Assembly (NCBI GenBank): GCA_027076245.1
Contig: JALTKC010000004.1
Coordinates: forward strand, 1 to 8,596
DNA: 8,596 nucleotides
Direction of reading: 5' to 3'
From: Gammaproteobacteria bacterium
GTDB taxonomy: Bacteria; Pseudomonadota; Gammaproteobacteria; GRL18
Position numbers and translations under genes: made by a program. The notes under the pieces were generated by a model. It saw only the letters and a program-made list of their open reading frames with translations, was not told the DNA's origin and searched no databases. Every line of letters starts with the position of its first letter. The first letter of the stretch is position 1. Positions 1 through 6,958 of this stretch are shown in pieces.

Positions 1-2
1 TT

Positions 3-908
3 ATTGTTGTTTCCCTTATTTTACTGTGCATTCCTGTACTGAGTTATTATCTTGGTGCTATGTCTAATGACAAACCACCGACTCTGGCCGATCTAAATAA
101 ACCAGAATTTATTGATCCAGTACGTAGCAAGCTCAATAATATTATCGGTAGTATCTATAAAGAAGAGTTGCAGCAGCAACAGGAAGAGCTGGATGCTCTG
201 AAACAGCATAATCAGGAAAATATTAATGCTCTGACCAATACTCTGGCCAATTTACAGGCGCATATTATTCGTCTGGATGCTCTTGGGACTCGTTTGACCG
301 ATGTGGCCAAACTGGATAAAAAGGCCTTTAATTTTGATTTTGAACCCGCTGTAGGTGGTCCGGTAGAGCCGGGTGAGGTGGTTCAGGAAGTCCGCTACCG
401 GGATTTTGTTAAACGGCTGGATAAGATTTCAAAGGATATTGATAACCGCAGTAAACAGCTGGATATACTGGAAAAAATCCTGATTTCAGAGCATTTTCAA
501 AGTGCAGTTACTCCAACGGGTAAACCGGTAACCACAGGGCGTCTGTCTTCTTGTTATGGTATTGGAAAAGGCCCGTTTACGGGTAAAAAAAGAATGCACA
601 AGGGGATGGATGTCGCATCTAAATTTGGTGCGCCGGTTATCGCAACAGCCGATGGTATTGTCACAAAAGTAGAAAAGAAACCCGGATATGGCAAAATGGT
701 CGAAATTGATCATGGATACGGCATCTCTACCCGTTATGGGCATAATAAAAGCGTGTCAGTTAAAGTGGGTGATATAGTTAAACAGGGACAGGTAATTGCC
801 TCTATGGGGTCAACGGGTCGTTCTACGGGGCCCCATGTTCACTACGAGGTTTTGCGTAATGGCAGGCAGGTGAATCCTCGCAAATATATAGTAACAGCAA
901 AACGTTAA
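3..908 (+). CDS. Membrane-anchored M23 family metallopeptidase (5' partial)
   Basis: This is a zinc peptidase of the lysostaphin/LytM type, expected to act on peptidoglycan in the periplasm. The frame is open from base 3, and the 19 codons before the first ATG (base 60) encode a hydrophobic segment (IVVSLILLCIPVLSYYLGA). The true start therefore lies outside the window, and the protein has an N-terminal transmembrane anchor or signal. Numbering from the ATG at 60, residues about 35-85 form a Gln/Leu-rich coiled coil ending in a RLDALGTRL motif, followed by FDF and GGP, as in M23 proteins found near secA. The catalytic domain covers about 155-282, with HKGMD (H180, D184), the YGH histidine H228 and HVH (H259, H261); all zinc and catalytic residues are present. 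Family and fold are secure. The exact cell-wall bond cut is unknown. In related genomes the gene lies between lpxC and secA, so lpxC may lie just to the left. Confidence 0.93.
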   Translation: MVVSLILLCIPVLSYYLGAMSNDKPPTLADLNKPEFIDPVRSKLNNIIGSIYKEELQQQQEELDALKQHNQENINALTNTLANLQAHIIRLDALGTRLTDVAKLDKKAFNFDFEPAVGGPVEPGEVVQEVRYRDFVKRLDKISKDIDNRSKQLDILEKILISEHFQSAVTPTGKPVTTGRLSSCYGIGKGPFTGKKRMHKGMDVASKFGAPVIATADGIVTKVEKKPGYGKMVEIDHGYGISTRYGHNKSVSVKVGDIVKQGQVIASMGSTGRSTGPHVHYEVLRNGRQVNPRKYIVTAKR

Positions 909-914
909 CGATTT

Positions 915-959
915 TAACTCAGGCAATTTTTTTAACAGATAAAAAAATTGCCTGAGTTA
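915..959 (+). terminator. Perfect 19-bp inverted repeat, possible terminator or mRNA-end hairpin
   Basis: The arms 915-933 and 941-959 are exact reverse complements around a 7-nt loop (AACAGAT). The outer half of the stem is mixed GC (CTCAGGCAA). The inner half is seven T paired with seven A. It begins 6 bases after the M23 stop codon, so it probably ends or protects that transcript. It is not a textbook intrinsic terminator: the T run is inside the stem rather than after it, and what follows (GATCAAAAATCC) has no T tract on either strand. The inverted repeat is seen directly; the terminator role is inferred from its position. Confidence 0.55.
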
Positions 960-1001
960 GATCAAAAATCCCCTTCTATTTACAGAATATTACCCCCATA
1001 T

Positions 1002-1032
1002 ATGACTCATTGCTATCGGTTTGTGGTATGCT
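1002..1032 (+). promoter_or_regulatory. Possible secA promoter (extended -10)
   Basis: TATGCT at 1027-1032 matches four of six sigma-70 -10 bases and is preceded by TGG, giving an extended -10. The best -35 candidate is ATGACT at 1002-1007, with a longer than ideal 19-base spacer. This would start a transcript roughly 110 bases before the secA ATG. The 909-1152 gap holds the 915-959 hairpin and this AT-rich stretch, and no secM-like or DUF721-like gene is visible in it. Weak match, read by eye. Confidence 0.28.
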
Positions 1033-1152
1033 TGTCCGATCTAAAAATTTTATATTCAGGCTTTTTTAGTTCAGAGAATGGCACCAAAGCATTTATCTGA
1101 GGTCAAAAACAAAATTAAGGTCTGATACTACAACATTTAAACAAAAAGAATT

Positions 1153-3882
1153 ATGGTCGCTAAATTATTCAGAAAACTTTTCGGTAGCCGCAATGACCGG
1201 GAAATAAAACGTTATTCCAAAGTCGTTGATAAAATCAATGCTCTGGAAGAGGGAATACAGAGTCTCAGTGATGAACAACTGCAGGCTAAAACCGATGAAT
1301 TTCGTCAACAGCTTAAAGACGGTAAAACCCTTGACGATCTACTGCCGGAGGCTTTTGCTGTAGTGCGTGAAGCCAGTCGTCGGGTAATGGGTATGCGGCA
1401 CTTTGATGTGCAGCTTATCGGCGGTATGGTACTGCATGAAGGTCGAATTGCTGAAATGCGTACTGGTGAAGGTAAAACTCTGATGGCCACCCTGGCTGTT
1501 TATCTTAATGCCTTAAGCGGTGACGGTGTGCATGTGGTCACGGTCAATGATTACCTGGCAGAGCGTGATTCCAAATGGATGGGTAAACTGTACAGTTTTC
1601 TGGGTATGTCCACAGGCGTTATCCTGTCTGGACAGGATAACGAACAGAAACGCGAGGCCTATGCCTGTGATATTACCTATGGCACCAATAATGAATTCGG
1701 CTTTGATTATCTGCGCGATAATATGGCTTTTTCCATTGAAGAAAAAGTGCAGCGTAAACTCAATTTTGCCATTGTCGATGAAGTGGACTCCATTTTAATT
1801 GATGAAGCCAGAACACCACTCATTATTTCTGGTCCCGCTGAAGATAATTCTGAAATTTATAAACGTGTCGATAAACTGATCCCTAAACTGCAAAAACAGG
1901 AAGTGGTTGAATCACTGGACGAACAGGAAGAACCACCGGGGGATTATAGTGTTAATGAAAAAGACAAGCAGGTATTACTGTCCAATGCCGGTCATCAGAA
2001 AGTTGAAGAACTGCTGGTGGAAGAAGGCCTGCTGAACGAAAATGAAAGCCTGTATGACCCGGCAAATATTATGCTGATGCATCATGTTAATGCCGCTCTG
2101 CGGGCACATAGTCTGTTTACCAAAAACGTCGATTATATTGTCAGCAATGGTGAAGTGGTGATTGTCGATGAGTTTACTGGCCGTACCATGCCCGGCCGGC
2201 GCTGGTCTGACGGTCTGCATCAGGCCGTGGAAGCCAAGGAAGGGGTGCCGATTCAGGTTGAGAACCAGACTCTGGCCTCCATTACCTTCCAGAATCTGTT
2301 CCGCTTATATAATAAACTGTCCGGTATGACCGGTACGGCGGATACCGAAGCCTTTGAATTCCATGAAATTTATGGTCTGGAAGTTATTGTGATTCCAACC
2401 AATAAACCCATGCAGCGTATTGACCATGGCGATCTGGTCTATCTGACCCAGGAAGAAAAGTTTGATGCCATTATTGAAGATATTAAGGATTGTCAGTCCC
2501 GGGGTCAGCCGGTTCTGGTGGGTACCGCCTCTATTGAAGTCTCTGAATTATTATCCAATGCTCTGAATAAGGCCGGTATTAAGCATGAAGTACTCAATGC
2601 CAAGCAGCATGCCCGTGAAGCGGATATTATTGCTCAGGCCGGTGCGCCGGGAGCGGTGACCATTGCCACCAATATGGCTGGTCGTGGTACCGATATTGTA
2701 CTGGGCGGTAATGTTGAGGCAGAAATTGCCAAACTGGAAAATCCCGATGAGGCGACTATTGCCAAATTGCGTGAAGAGTGGCAGCAACGCCATGAGCAGG
2801 TACTGGCCAGCGGTGGTCTGCATATTATCGGTACTGAGCGACATGAATCACGTCGTATTGATAATCAGTTAAGAGGTCGTTCCGGTCGTCAGGGGGATGC
2901 GGGTTCGTCTCGTTTCTATCTGTCGCTGGACGACTCGCTGATGCGTATTTTTGCCTCCGACAAAATGGCCGGCTTAATGCGTAAACTGGGTATGGAAAAA
3001 GGTGAGGCTATTGAACATAAATGGGTCAGCCGTTCCATTGAAAATGCCCAGCGTAAGGTAGAAGGCCATAACTTTGATATTCGTAAGCAATTGCTGGAAT
3101 ACGATGATGTTGCCAATGACCAGCGTAAGGTGATTTACGAGCAGCGTAATGAATTAATGGCCACAGAAGATGTCTCTGATCTGATTGTGGAAATACGCAG
3201 GGATGTCATAAACCAGTTTATTGATCAGTATATACCACCGGAGAGTATTGAAGAACAATGGGATATTCCCGGCCTGGAAGAAGGTCTGAAAAACGAGTTT
3301 GCTCTGGAACTTCCCATTGCCCAATGGCTGGCTGAAGACGATAATCTGCATGAAGAGCCATTAAGAGAGAAAATTCTGGACGCAATGGTGAATGAGTTTA
3401 ACCAGAAAGAAGAGCTGATTGGTTCGGATATGATGCGTCGGGTTGAAAAGGGCGTTATGCTGGAAGTGCTCGATACCCTCTGGAAAGAACATCTGGCGGC
3501 TATGGATTATCTGCGTAAAGGTATTGGTCTGCGCGGCTACGCCCAGAAAAATCCCAAGCAGGAATACAAACGGGAATCCTTTGAACTGTTTACCGATCTG
3601 CTGGATCGAATCAAGCATGATGTGATTGTGCGCTTAAGCATTATTCAAATCCGTGAAGAGCCGGATATCGCAGAATTTGAACATCACGAACAGCCGGAAA
3701 TGCAGTTCCAGCACGATGAAATAAATACACTGGAAGGCGAAGAAGCCACTCAGGAAACCGCTGAAGAAGAACCGGCCAGGGCACAGCCTTTTGTCCGTGA
3801 AGGCCAGAAAATCGGTCGCAACCAGCCCTGCCCCTGTGGCTCCGGTAAAAAGTATAAACAATGCTGCGGCAAAGTCACTTAA
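1153..3882 (+). CDS. secA: Protein translocase subunit SecA
   Basis: SecA is the ATPase motor that drives unfolded preproteins through SecYEG at the inner membrane and receives many of them from SecB. The 909 residues are close to the roughly 900 of E. coli SecA. The N-terminus (MVAKLFRKLFGSRNDR) has the family's usual basic amphipathic start. Walker A MRTGEGKT is at 102-109 and the DEVD Walker B at 209-212. The preprotein cross-linking region follows at about 220-370. The second nucleotide domain contains MAGRGTDI from about 508 and QLRGRSGRQG at 572-581. The acidic C-terminal linker leads to the zinc finger CPCGSGKKYKQCC (C893, C895, C904, C905), the SecB and phospholipid contact site. The Shine-Dalgarno region (AAAGAA) is weak. 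E. coli controls secA through the upstream arrest peptide SecM; no secM-like gene is visible here, so control must differ. Confidence 0.99.
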   Translation: MVAKLFRKLFGSRNDREIKRYSKVVDKINALEEGIQSLSDEQLQAKTDEFRQQLKDGKTLDDLLPEAFAVVREASRRVMGMRHFDVQLIGGMVLHEGRIAEMRTGEGKTLMATLAVYLNALSGDGVHVVTVNDYLAERDSKWMGKLYSFLGMSTGVILSGQDNEQKREAYACDITYGTNNEFGFDYLRDNMAFSIEEKVQRKLNFAIVDEVDSILIDEARTPLIISGPAEDNSEIYKRVDKLIPKLQKQEVVESLDEQEEPPGDYSVNEKDKQVLLSNAGHQKVEELLVEEGLLNENESLYDPANIMLMHHVNAALRAHSLFTKNVDYIVSNGEVVIVDEFTGRTMPGRRWSDGLHQAVEAKEGVPIQVENQTLASITFQNLFRLYNKLSGMTGTADTEAFEFHEIYGLEVIVIPTNKPMQRIDHGDLVYLTQEEKFDAIIEDIKDCQSRGQPVLVGTASIEVSELLSNALNKAGIKHEVLNAKQHAREADIIAQAGAPGAVTIATNMAGRGTDIVLGGNVEAEIAKLENPDEATIAKLREEWQQRHEQVLASGGLHIIGTERHESRRIDNQLRGRSGRQGDAGSSRFYLSLDDSLMRIFASDKMAGLMRKLGMEKGEAIEHKWVSRSIENAQRKVEGHNFDIRKQLLEYDDVANDQRKVIYEQRNELMATEDVSDLIVEIRRDVINQFIDQYIPPESIEEQWDIPGLEEGLKNEFALELPIAQWLAEDDNLHEEPLREKILDAMVNEFNQKEELIGSDMMRRVEKGVMLEVLDTLWKEHLAAMDYLRKGIGLRGYAQKNPKQEYKRESFELFTDLLDRIKHDVIVRLSIIQIREEPDIAEFEHHEQPEMQFQHDEINTLEGEEATQETAEEEPARAQPFVREGQKIGRNQPCPCGSGKKYKQCCGKVT

Positions 3883-3898
3883 TATCCCCTCATTTATT

Positions 3899-3919
3899 CC
3901 CTCTCCCACCGGGAGAGGG
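3899..3919 (+). repeat. REP-like GC-rich palindrome between secA and argJ
   Basis: Perfect 9-bp arms (CCCTCTCCC and GGGAGAGGG) surround a 3-nt loop, and TTAGGGTAAG follows. It occupies most of the useful space in the 59-bp secA-argJ gap, 16 bases after the secA stop. From memory, very similar CCCTCTCCC...GGGAGAGGGTTAGGG elements are scattered between genes in many proteobacterial genomes, so this is probably one copy of a dispersed repeat. There is no T tract, so it is more likely an mRNA-stabilising or attenuating hairpin than a strong terminator. Confidence 0.6.
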
Positions 3920-3941
3920 TTAGGGTAAGAAGGTACCACCC

Positions 3942-5159
3942 ATGTCCATCACCATAAACCTGCCCAAAATGCACCCCGTCCCCGGTTTTAAACTCGGCAC
4001 CACTAGTGCCGGCATTAAAGTCCCGGGCCGAAAAGATCTGGTTGTTATGCAGTTATCCGACAATGCATCGGTTGCCGGTGTCTTTACCCAAAATGCCTTT
4101 TGTGCCGCTCCTGTCCATATCTGCAAAGCACATTTGCAGACCGGCAAAGCACGTTATTTTGTAACCAATACCGGTAATGCCAATGCCGGTACCGGTGAAC
4201 AGGGCATGCAGGATGCTATGGCTACCTGTACCCGGCTGGCAGAACTGACCGGTACTGAACCATCATCTGTACTGCCTTTTTCAACCGGTGTTATTGGAGA
4301 AAACCTGCCCACAGATAAAATTTTAAATGCTCTGCCCGCCGCACTGGATGTCTTGTCAGAAGATGGCTGGAATGATGCCGCCCAGGGCATTTTAACCACC
4401 GATACCTGCACCAAAGGCGCCTCCAGGCAAATAGAGCTGCAGGGCAAAACCATTACCATTACCGGCATCTCCAAAGGTTCCGGTATGATCCGGCCGGATA
4501 TGGCCACTATGCTGGCCTATGTAGCAACCGATGCCCCGGTGGCTCCTGATGTTCTGCAGAGCTTGTTGAAACAGGCAGCGGATCATTCCTTTAACCGGAT
4601 CACAGTGGATGGTGATACCTCAACTAATGACTCCTGTATGCTGGCAGCCACAGGGCAGGCTGAAATAGCGCTTATTGATGGCGAGGATAGTCAGGAATAT
4701 AAGCAGCTGCAAAATGCCGTGACCGAGGTTATGGAACAACTGGCAAGAGCCATTGTTCTGGACGGTGAAGGGGCTACCAAACTGATTAATATTCATGTTC
4801 AGGGTGCAGCAGATGCACAGGAATGTGATGCCGTCGCCTATACTATAGCCCATTCTCCATTGGTTAAAACCGCTTTTTTTGCCAGTGATCCCAACTGGGG
4901 ACGGATTCTGGCGGCTGTAGGTCGCTCAGGTGTTAAAAAACTGGACATTAATTCTCTGGAAATTTATCTTGATGATGTCTGTCTGGTACGCAATGGTGGA
5001 CGGGCAGAAGATTATACGGAAGCTCGCGGGCAGGCCGTTATGGATCAGGATGAAATTACCGTTCGGGTGGATTTAAAACGCGGCAATGCCGAGACCACTG
5101 TCTGGACCTGCGATCTGTCCTATGATTATGTAAAAATTAATGCCGAGTACCGCACCTGA
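3942..5159 (+). CDS. argJ: Bifunctional glutamate N-acetyltransferase / ornithine acetyltransferase ArgJ
   Basis: ArgJ moves the acetyl group from N-acetylornithine to glutamate in the cyclic arginine pathway. Some members also make N-acetylglutamate from acetyl-CoA. The cytoplasmic proenzyme cleaves itself into alpha and beta chains. The cleavage motif is KGSGMIRPDMATML at 178-191, with T189 as the new N-terminal nucleophile. The oxyanion-hole stretch STGVIGE is at 114-120, NTGNANAGTG lies at about 76-85, and the conserved end INAEYRT is intact. The length of 405 is normal. The ATG at 3942 is preceded by a good Shine-Dalgarno AAGAAGG (3927-3933), 8 bases away. Whether this copy is mono- or bifunctional cannot be read from sequence alone. 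It lies 59 bp after secA, an arrangement common in gammaproteobacteria, and 17 bp before the Nudix gene. Confidence 0.97.
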   Translation: MSITINLPKMHPVPGFKLGTTSAGIKVPGRKDLVVMQLSDNASVAGVFTQNAFCAAPVHICKAHLQTGKARYFVTNTGNANAGTGEQGMQDAMATCTRLAELTGTEPSSVLPFSTGVIGENLPTDKILNALPAALDVLSEDGWNDAAQGILTTDTCTKGASRQIELQGKTITITGISKGSGMIRPDMATMLAYVATDAPVAPDVLQSLLKQAADHSFNRITVDGDTSTNDSCMLAATGQAEIALIDGEDSQEYKQLQNAVTEVMEQLARAIVLDGEGATKLINIHVQGAADAQECDAVAYTIAHSPLVKTAFFASDPNWGRILAAVGRSGVKKLDINSLEIYLDDVCLVRNGGRAEDYTEARGQAVMDQDEITVRVDLKRGNAETTVWTCDLSYDYVKINAEYRT

Positions 5160-5176
5160 TAACGCCAGATTAGAAT

Positions 5177-6154
5177 ATGACAGATGTTTATCAGAAACAG
5201 CTTCATGTGGGCGTTGCGGTTATCATAAAAGACCATAAGGTGTTGATCTCAAAACGCCCTGAACATGTGCATCAGGGTGGATTATGGGAATTCCCCGGCG
5301 GCAAGGTTGAGCCTGGAGAAACCATTGAAGCGGCCTTAAAGCGGGAAATACAGGAAGAACTGGGTATCGATGTTATTTCCAGCAGGCATCTGATTAAAAT
5401 AAGCCATCACTATAAAGACAAAACAGTCTTATTGGACACCCATATCATTGAACAATTTGCTGGTCATCATTATCCTGACAATAGCTTATCCACCGGAGCA
5501 GAAGGACAACCGGTTCAGTGGGTGTCTGTTAATCAGCTCAGCCATTATGCTTTTCCAGCCGCCAATGCGGCTATTATAAATGCCCTGCAATTACCTCCTG
5601 TTTATGCTATCAGTGCTGATTTACAGACGCAGACAATGGCGGTTTCTGCCATAAATACCCTGCTGGATAAGCATCATCTGGTACAGATACGCTTAAAATC
5701 CCTCTCTGGTAAGGCACTGGAAGAAATTATTAAACAGGTGATGGAAAAGGCAATGGATAAGGTTCAGATCCTGTTTAATTCATCCATGCGCTTACCGCAC
5801 TATCTGCATCAGCAGTCCGCAGGTTTGCATTTAACCAGCAGGCACTTATTTAATGATGAATTTATAGCACAGTATAAAAATATGTATCCGAACAAGCGGG
5901 TTTCAGCTTCCTGTCATAACCAGGACGAAATCGAGCGAGCTAATGCCTTAAAGCTGGATTTTATTACGCTTTCACCGGTACAGAAAACCCGCTCACATCC
6001 CGAACAACCGCCTTTGGGCTGGGAAAAGTTCAGACAATTGACTGAACTGGCGGCTATGCCGGTGTATGCCCTGGGTGGTGTACAGACTGATGATATACCA
6101 CAGGCGCAGGTTTACGGGGCACAGGGGGTTGCCGGGATCCGGTGCTTTAGCTAA
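5177..6154 (+). CDS. Nudix (MutT-like) hydrolase fused to a ThiE-like domain
   Basis: The N-terminal domain (about 1-135) is a MutT-type Nudix hydrolase. The Nudix box is complete at 42-64 (G42, E48, R56, E57, E60, E61, G63), so it should cleave nucleoside diphosphate-X substrates and perhaps sanitise oxidised dGTP. The C-terminal part (about 140-325) has the TMP-synthase barrel pattern, with IRLK, GLHL, SASCHN, SPVQKTRSHP and ALGGV in order. Compared with authentic ThiE, the metal-binding aspartates expected after the ILFN strand and after GLHL are Ser and His here, and the TxTK phosphate loop is replaced. The barrel is therefore probably not a working thiamine phosphate synthase. This fusion next to argJ is a known gammaproteobacterial arrangement, usually annotated mutT-like. 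The start at 5177 fits the family N-terminus, although the Shine-Dalgarno is weak. Confidence 0.92.
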   Translation: MTDVYQKQLHVGVAVIIKDHKVLISKRPEHVHQGGLWEFPGGKVEPGETIEAALKREIQEELGIDVISSRHLIKISHHYKDKTVLLDTHIIEQFAGHHYPDNSLSTGAEGQPVQWVSVNQLSHYAFPAANAAIINALQLPPVYAISADLQTQTMAVSAINTLLDKHHLVQIRLKSLSGKALEEIIKQVMEKAMDKVQILFNSSMRLPHYLHQQSAGLHLTSRHLFNDEFIAQYKNMYPNKRVSASCHNQDEIERANALKLDFITLSPVQKTRSHPEQPPLGWEKFRQLTELAAMPVYALGGVQTDDIPQAQVYGAQGVAGIRCFS

Positions 6155-6166
6155 CAGGTAAAATAA

Positions 6167-6697
6167 ATGAATCAACAACTTTTGAATAATAAATATGCCC
6201 GCCTGCTTGCACTGAGCGTGGTCATTTTTATTGCCATTTCCTTTATTCAGGATTTTGCCGACTTTCTGGATGAAAATTCGGATAACACCGTAAAACTGGG
6301 CAGTAACCCGCTCTGTGATCCCATGACTTCAGTATGCAGTGCTTCTATTGTCACTAATGGTGAATTCCAGCGTCTGAGCCTGTCTATTACCGCTTTAAAT
6401 GCAGAAAAACATGAGTACCTGCTGACTGTAAAAGCCAGCGGCTTTGATTTTGAAGGTATAGAGTCCCTTGCGGTATTATTACAGGAACAGGGTGATGCAG
6501 GTATTCAAACGGTTTTACTCTCCCCGGACAGGAATGATAAGCTGATTGTCCCGGAGCACTGGGTGTCCACAGCCAGAATTGAAGCAAAAGGCAAAAGCCA
6601 TGCCGATAAAACAGAACCAACTGTCTGGCAGGCAACCATACGTCTTAAATCAACCCAAAAAGAATATCGGGCTGAATTTATGTTTAAAACAAACTAA
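6167..6697 (+). CDS. Small membrane-anchored protein of unknown function
   Basis: I do not recognise a named family. The 176-residue product has a short polar start, then one hydrophobic helix at about 12-29 (LLALSVVIFIAISFI). About 145 residues follow, rich in alternating polar and hydrophobic stretches that suggest a beta-sandwich. It most likely sits in the inner membrane with the domain in the periplasm. Two cysteines form a CX6C motif just after the membrane segment (C50, C57), which could make a disulfide or bind a metal; no CXXC or lipobox is present. The ending (YRAEFMFKTN) and strand pattern loosely recall FixH/YtkA-like periplasmic domains, but that is a guess. The start is supported by AGG 8 bases before the ATG. 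It begins 12 bases after the Nudix stop and is probably co-transcribed. Confidence 0.8.
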   Translation: MNQQLLNNKYARLLALSVVIFIAISFIQDFADFLDENSDNTVKLGSNPLCDPMTSVCSASIVTNGEFQRLSLSITALNAEKHEYLLTVKASGFDFEGIESLAVLLQEQGDAGIQTVLLSPDRNDKLIVPEHWVSTARIEAKGKSHADKTEPTVWQATIRLKSTQKEYRAEFMFKTN

Positions 6698-6710
6698 AAG
6701 ATTTTAGGAG

Positions 6711-6914
6711 TCAATGAAAATTAATATCCCCATCTGATAGATCTTCATGATTTTTAATATCCACAGGCTCCCCTTTGATCCGATGTTCCTCACTGGCCCA
6801 TGCCCCCAGATCAATCAATTTACAACGCTCACAGCAAAAAGGACTCCAGGGTTTAGACTGATAATAATCATGCACCTTTGAACAGGTCGGACACTTTACC
6901 AATAATTCTTTCAT
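6711..6914 (-). CDS. yacG: DNA gyrase inhibitor YacG (zinc-binding)
   Basis: YacG is a small zinc protein that in E. coli binds GyrB and blocks gyrase from binding DNA. The motif CPTC (C8, C11 from the chosen start), then FCCERC (C27, C31), then KLIDLGAW matches the family's four zinc cysteines and signature. An extra cysteine (C28) stands where serine is usual. The acidic tail is typical. The length is 67 residues, against 65 in E. coli. I chose the ATG at 6914, which has AGGTGG about 6-8 bases upstream. A GTG at 6923 in the same frame would add three residues (MEG). It is the last gene of the minus-strand cluster, and its stop lies 13 bp from the stop of the converging plus-strand gene. Confidence 0.95.
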   Translation of the reverse strand: MKELLVKCPTCSKVHDYYQSKPWSPFCCERCKLIDLGAWASEEHRIKGEPVDIKNHEDLSDGDINFH

Positions 6915-6915
6915 A

Positions 6916-6957
6916 CCTTCCACCTAAAACCTAAGCCCTGAAACCTCTAACCTGCTC
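6916..6957 (-). repeat. Degenerate heptamer tandem repeat, six units
   Basis: On the plus strand CCT occurs at 6916, 6923, 6930, 6937, 6944 and 6951, an exact 7-base period. The units are CCTTCCA, CCTAAAA, CCTAAGC, CCTGAAA, CCTCTAA and CCTGCTC. Read on the minus strand, each unit is NNNNAGG, and the run ends one base before the yacG ATG. It fills the whole zapD-yacG spacer. The AGG 8 bases before the ATG is well placed to act as the ribosome binding site, so the run may supply or modulate yacG translation. Confidence 0.6.
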
Positions 6958-6958
6958 T

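Noticed and set aside
1002..1100. 32-codon frame in the secA leader, at the position of secM in E. coli
   Set aside because: It has no Shine-Dalgarno, no signal peptide and no arrest-like motif, and it overlaps the proposed -10 region. Probably chance.
1078..1125. 15-codon frame (starting MAPKHLSEV) just before secA
   Set aside because: AGAG lies too close to the ATG, and the peptide is too short to support without conservation data.
3634..3939. Antisense frame over the 3' end of secA and the spacer
   Set aside because: It is a shadow of secA and the REP-like palindrome, with no recognisable domain or RBS.
4154..4507. 117-codon antisense frame inside argJ
   Set aside because: The argJ frame is fully explained by conserved motifs. 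The antisense product resembles no family and arises from argJ codon usage.
6915..6923. GTG start for yacG at 6923
   Set aside because: It is possible, with AGG 6 bases upstream, but the ATG at 6914 has an equally good SD and gives the usual YacG N-terminal length. The difference is only three residues.
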